From the NCBI GenBank assembly GCA_905216075.1, contig CAJMSO010000078.1:1-7747 (forward strand): a stretch of DNA of 7,747 nt, in the 5' to 3' direction. Source of the stretch: an uncultured bacterium (GTDB taxonomy: Bacteria; Actinomycetota; Coriobacteriia; Coriobacteriales; Coriobacteriaceae). Under the pieces are notes generated by a model, which made no database searches, was not told the origin of the DNA, and saw nothing but the letters and a program-made list of their open reading frames with translations. The position numbers and the translations under genes are program-made. The number at the start of each line of letters is the position of its first letter. The stretch's first letter is position 1. This document shows, piece after piece, positions 5,935-7,747 of this stretch.

Positions 5935-5960
5935 CTCATCCTACGCTGAAGCGGGATGAG
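5935..5960. terminator. Hairpin between convergent genes, possible bidirectional terminator
   Basis: CTCATCC (5935-5941) and GGATGAG (5954-5960) form a perfect 7-bp stem. Inside it, CGC and GCG pair around a TGAA loop, leaving a 2-base bulge. It lies 24 bp after the ABC operon stop and 26 bp from the stop of the opposing gene, the expected place for a shared terminator. T-tracts are poor on both sides, so efficiency is uncertain. The right half runs into GGGATGAGATTCCC (5953-5966), which matches the reverse copies of the 307-444 motif at 11 of 14 bases. Confidence 0.42.
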
Positions 5961-5985
5961 ATTCCCTTCGCAGTGGCGCTCGGCG

Positions 5986-6702
5986 TTAGCGCTTCTTCTT
6001 GCTCTTCTTCTGCTTGTGCTGTTTGCCCTTGTTGCCCTGGGCCTTGTCGCCCTGCTTGGCTTCGGCTGCGGCCTTCTCGGCCTTCATTTTCTTCTTCTTG
6101 GTCTCGATGCGGAGTTTTTTGTTGATGCGCGCCTTGAGGAAGGGACCGAACTGCTCGGCATCGCCGCGGACAAAGGTGTCCTTAGGGATCGTCACGCCCT
6201 GGTCGGCGAACATGGCCACAAAGATGCGCTCGCCGTCGAGCACGTGGTCGAGCTTTTCAAACGGGAAGAACTGCGACTTGCCGCTCTTGCCCCAAACCAT
6301 CAGGCCGTCCTCGTTGGCGGCGACGCGGCGATAGCGGCCGCCCATGGACTCGTCGGCCTCGACGGCGTCGATAAAGTCGCGGGCGAGGGTGTGGTGCAGG
6401 TTCTTGCTCCACCAGGCCAAAAAGGCGCCGAATACGATCAGCACGACGCCAAACTTGATCCAGTTGCCGCCGGCCACCAACATGCCGATGCCGATGAGCG
6501 CGGCAATTGCCGCGGCGACATACAACGAGCCGCGACGCCTGGGCGAGGCGACCAGGCGGGCGAAGTCGGTGACCAGGTCGTTTTCGTACTGGTACTCGTT
6601 GAGGTACAGGATGCCGTCGTCGGCTGCGGCCTGCTCCTCGAGCGCGACCTCGACCTGGTCGGCTGCTTCGGAGGGAACGAGGTTGCTCTCTGCGTCTGCC
6701 AT
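5986..6702 (-). CDS. YcxB-like two-TM membrane protein with lysine-rich tail
   Basis: The 238-residue protein starts MADAESNLVPSEAADQ, an acidic N-terminus (9 acidic and no basic residues in the first 29). Two membrane segments follow (about 58-76 and 82-98), joined by a tight GGN turn. A soluble domain contains YRRVAANEDGLMVWGKSG and VTIPKDTFV (about 170-178). The order short strand, TM hairpin, soluble domain with an I-P-K-x-x-F motif matches the YcxB-like family as I know it; the function of that family is not established. Residues 201-238 hold 16 lysines and look disordered; both termini should face the cytoplasm. AGGAG (plus 6713-6717) lies 10 nt before the ATG. The open frame extends further upstream to 6909, but that part overlaps dnaX on the other strand and has no protein-like character. 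The gene diverges from dnaX and converges on the ABC operon. Confidence 0.72.
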   Translation of the reverse strand: MADAESNLVPSEAADQVEVALEEQAAADDGILYLNEYQYENDLVTDFARLVASPRRRGSLYVAAAIAALIGIGMLVAGGNWIKFGVVLIVFGAFLAWWSKNLHHTLARDFIDAVEADESMGGRYRRVAANEDGLMVWGKSGKSQFFPFEKLDHVLDGERIFVAMFADQGVTIPKDTFVRGDAEQFGPFLKARINKKLRIETKKKKMKAEKAAAEAKQGDKAQGNKGKQHKQKKSKKKR

Positions 6703-6808
6703 GCTCTTTGGACTCCTATCGCGGCGGGCTCGCCGTACGGGTATTATGGAATGCAGTATGCCGTGCGACCGCATGGCCGCCGCGGCAACAAGACTCAGTA
6801 TACCCGGG

Positions 6809-6812
6809 GGAG
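6809..6812 (+). promoter_or_regulatory. Ribosome binding site of dnaX
   Basis: GGAG, at the end of a G run, lies 5 nt before ATG 6818. It fixes the start of a frame that stays open to the window end and begins with the family-typical MESLYRKYRP. Confidence 0.75.
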
Positions 6813-6817
6813 CACCC

Positions 6818-7747
6818 ATGGAATCGTTGTACCGAAAGTATCGCCCGCTCACCTTCGACTCCGTGGTGGGCCAGCAGCATATCGTCTCGACGCTCGAGCA
6901 CGCCATCACCGAGGGACGCCTGTCCCACGCCTACCTGTTCTGCGGACCGCGCGGCACGGGCAAGACCACCATGGCGCGTATTCTTGCCAAGGCGCTGCTC
7001 TGCCGCAATGCCGAGGCGGCGCGCGCCGAGGGTGCGAGCGGCTGCATGCCCGACGGCACCTGTGAGGAATGCGAGCTCATCGCCGAGGGCAACCACCCAG
7101 ACGTTTACGAGCTCGATGCCGCCTCCCGCACGGGCGTGGACAATGTGCGCGAGGAAATCATCAACTCCGTCAACTTTGCCCCGGTGCGCGGCAAGTACAA
7201 GATTTATATCATCGACGAGGTCCACATGCTCACGACGGCGGCGTTCAACGCGCTGCTCAAGACGCTCGAGGAGCCGCCGGCACACGTGATCTTTGTGCTG
7301 TGCACCACCGACCCGCAAAAGATTCTGGAGACCATCCTCTCGCGCTGCCAGCGTTTCGATTTCCATCGCATCGGCAACGAGGATATCGAGTATCGCTTGG
7401 CATACGTGTGCGAGCAGGAGGGCTTCGATTACGACGACGAGGCGCTGGCTATCGTGGCGCGCCATGCAAAGGGCGGCATGCGCGACGCGTTGTCCACGCT
7501 GGAGCAGCTGAGCGTCTTTGGCAACGGTTCTGTGCATGCGGACGACGCCCGCTCGCTTTTGGGCGAGGTTTCGGACCAGATCCTGGGCGAGTTTTCCCGC
7601 GCCATTGCCGATCGCGATGTTGCCGAGCTCTATGGACTGATTCGTGTGCAGGTCGAGGAGGGCAATGACCTGCTTGAGCTGACGCGCGACCTGGTGGCGC
7701 ATGTGCGTGACGTGTACGTTGCCTGCGTTGCCGGTGCCCGTGCCGAG
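6818..7747 (+). CDS. dnaX: DNA polymerase III subunit gamma/tau, N-terminal 310 residues (runs off window)
   Basis: DnaX is the ATPase of the clamp loader that places the sliding clamp on DNA and organises the replicative polymerase. The start MESLYRKYRPLTFDSVVGQQ is the classic DnaX opening. Walker A GPRGTGKT lies at 43-50, Walker B with DEVH at 129-136, sensor 1 CTTD at 162-165, the SRC motif at 175-177, and sensor 2 GGMRDALS at 219-226. Zinc-module cysteines are C62, C76, C82 and C85. The spacing between the first three is wider than in E. coli, with an alanine/glutamate-rich insertion at about 64-74. Domains I and II and the start of domain III are present; the C-terminal tau part is outside the window. 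Codons end mostly in G or C, unlike the regulator and ABC genes upstream. It is transcribed away from the YcxB-like gene. Confidence 0.97.
   Translation, partial: MESLYRKYRPLTFDSVVGQQHIVSTLEHAITEGRLSHAYLFCGPRGTGKTTMARILAKALLCRNAEAARAEGASGCMPDGTCEECELIAEGNHPDVYELDAASRTGVDNVREEIINSVNFAPVRGKYKIYIIDEVHMLTTAAFNALLKTLEEPPAHVIFVLCTTDPQKILETILSRCQRFDFHRIGNEDIEYRLAYVCEQEGFDYDDEALAIVARHAKGGMRDALSTLEQLSVFGNGSVHADDARSLLGEVSDQILGEFSRAIADRDVAELYGLIRVQVEEGNDLLELTRDLVAHVRDVYVACVAGARAE

Noticed and set aside
6738..6806. CGGGTAT / ATACCCG inverted repeat and a TATTAT hexamer upstream of dnaX
   Set aside because: The 7-bp arms are 55 bp apart and the hexamer has no -35 partner; both are within chance expectation.
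6703..6817. SRP RNA (often encoded near dnaX in other bacteria)
   Set aside because: The conserved GGAAGG/AGCAGCC-type core is absent from this 115-bp gap.
5956..7065. 369-codon plus-strand frame
   Set aside because: It is antisense to the YcxB-like gene (low-complexity Leu/Ala/Gly) and then out of frame with dnaX.
6716..7702. Long minus-strand frame opposite dnaX
   Set aside because: It is the antisense shadow of dnaX, which has intact family motifs throughout; the antisense protein has no recognisable features.

Overview
The window reads like a Collinsella-type member of the Coriobacteriia (high-GC anaerobic gut Actinobacteria). I infer this from the GC-rich dnaX flank with mostly G/C-ending codons, a eukaryote-type Ser/Thr kinase, a large membrane-bound LuxR-family regulator of the kind abundant in Coriobacteriia, and an intergenic array of short inverted motifs. 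No rRNA or tRNA is present, so the taxonomy is inference only.

Layout: (1) 1-147, minus strand: N-terminus of a Ser/Thr protein kinase, cut by the window edge. (2) 148-586: a gene-free stretch holding a candidate kinase promoter and five copies of a 14-bp motif (consensus GGAAANNGCRTCCC), alternating in orientation every 30 or 32 bp. (3) 587-2728, plus strand: one long protein made of two successive [about 8 membrane segments + LuxR-type HTH] modules. (4) 2729-2887: a terminator-like hairpin, two perfect palindromes, and a 17-codon leader ORF whose stop overlaps the TTG start of the next gene. (5) 2888-5911, plus strand: a tightly packed operon of two ABC-2-type permeases, a BcrA/LanF-like ATPase, and a secreted or lipid-anchored protein of unknown function. 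(6) 5935-5960: a hairpin between convergent genes. (7) 5986-6702, minus strand: a two-TM YcxB-like protein with a very lysine-rich tail. (8) 6818-7747, plus strand: the N-terminal 310 residues of DnaX, running off the window.

How they may work together: the double-module membrane regulator is well placed to sense a membrane-active or lipophilic compound and control the adjacent ABC operon. That operon resembles bacitracin/lantibiotic-type self-protection exporters. The leader ORF and the hairpin overlapping the permease Shine-Dalgarno (SD) sequence add a plausible layer of translational control. The regulator plus ABC block has more mixed codon use than dnaX and looks like an accessory cassette beside housekeeping genes.

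The most unusual items are the tandem membrane-LuxR protein, the phased inverted-motif array upstream of it, and the leader ORF coupled to the transporter. Functional links are inferred from gene order and motifs; no database search was possible.
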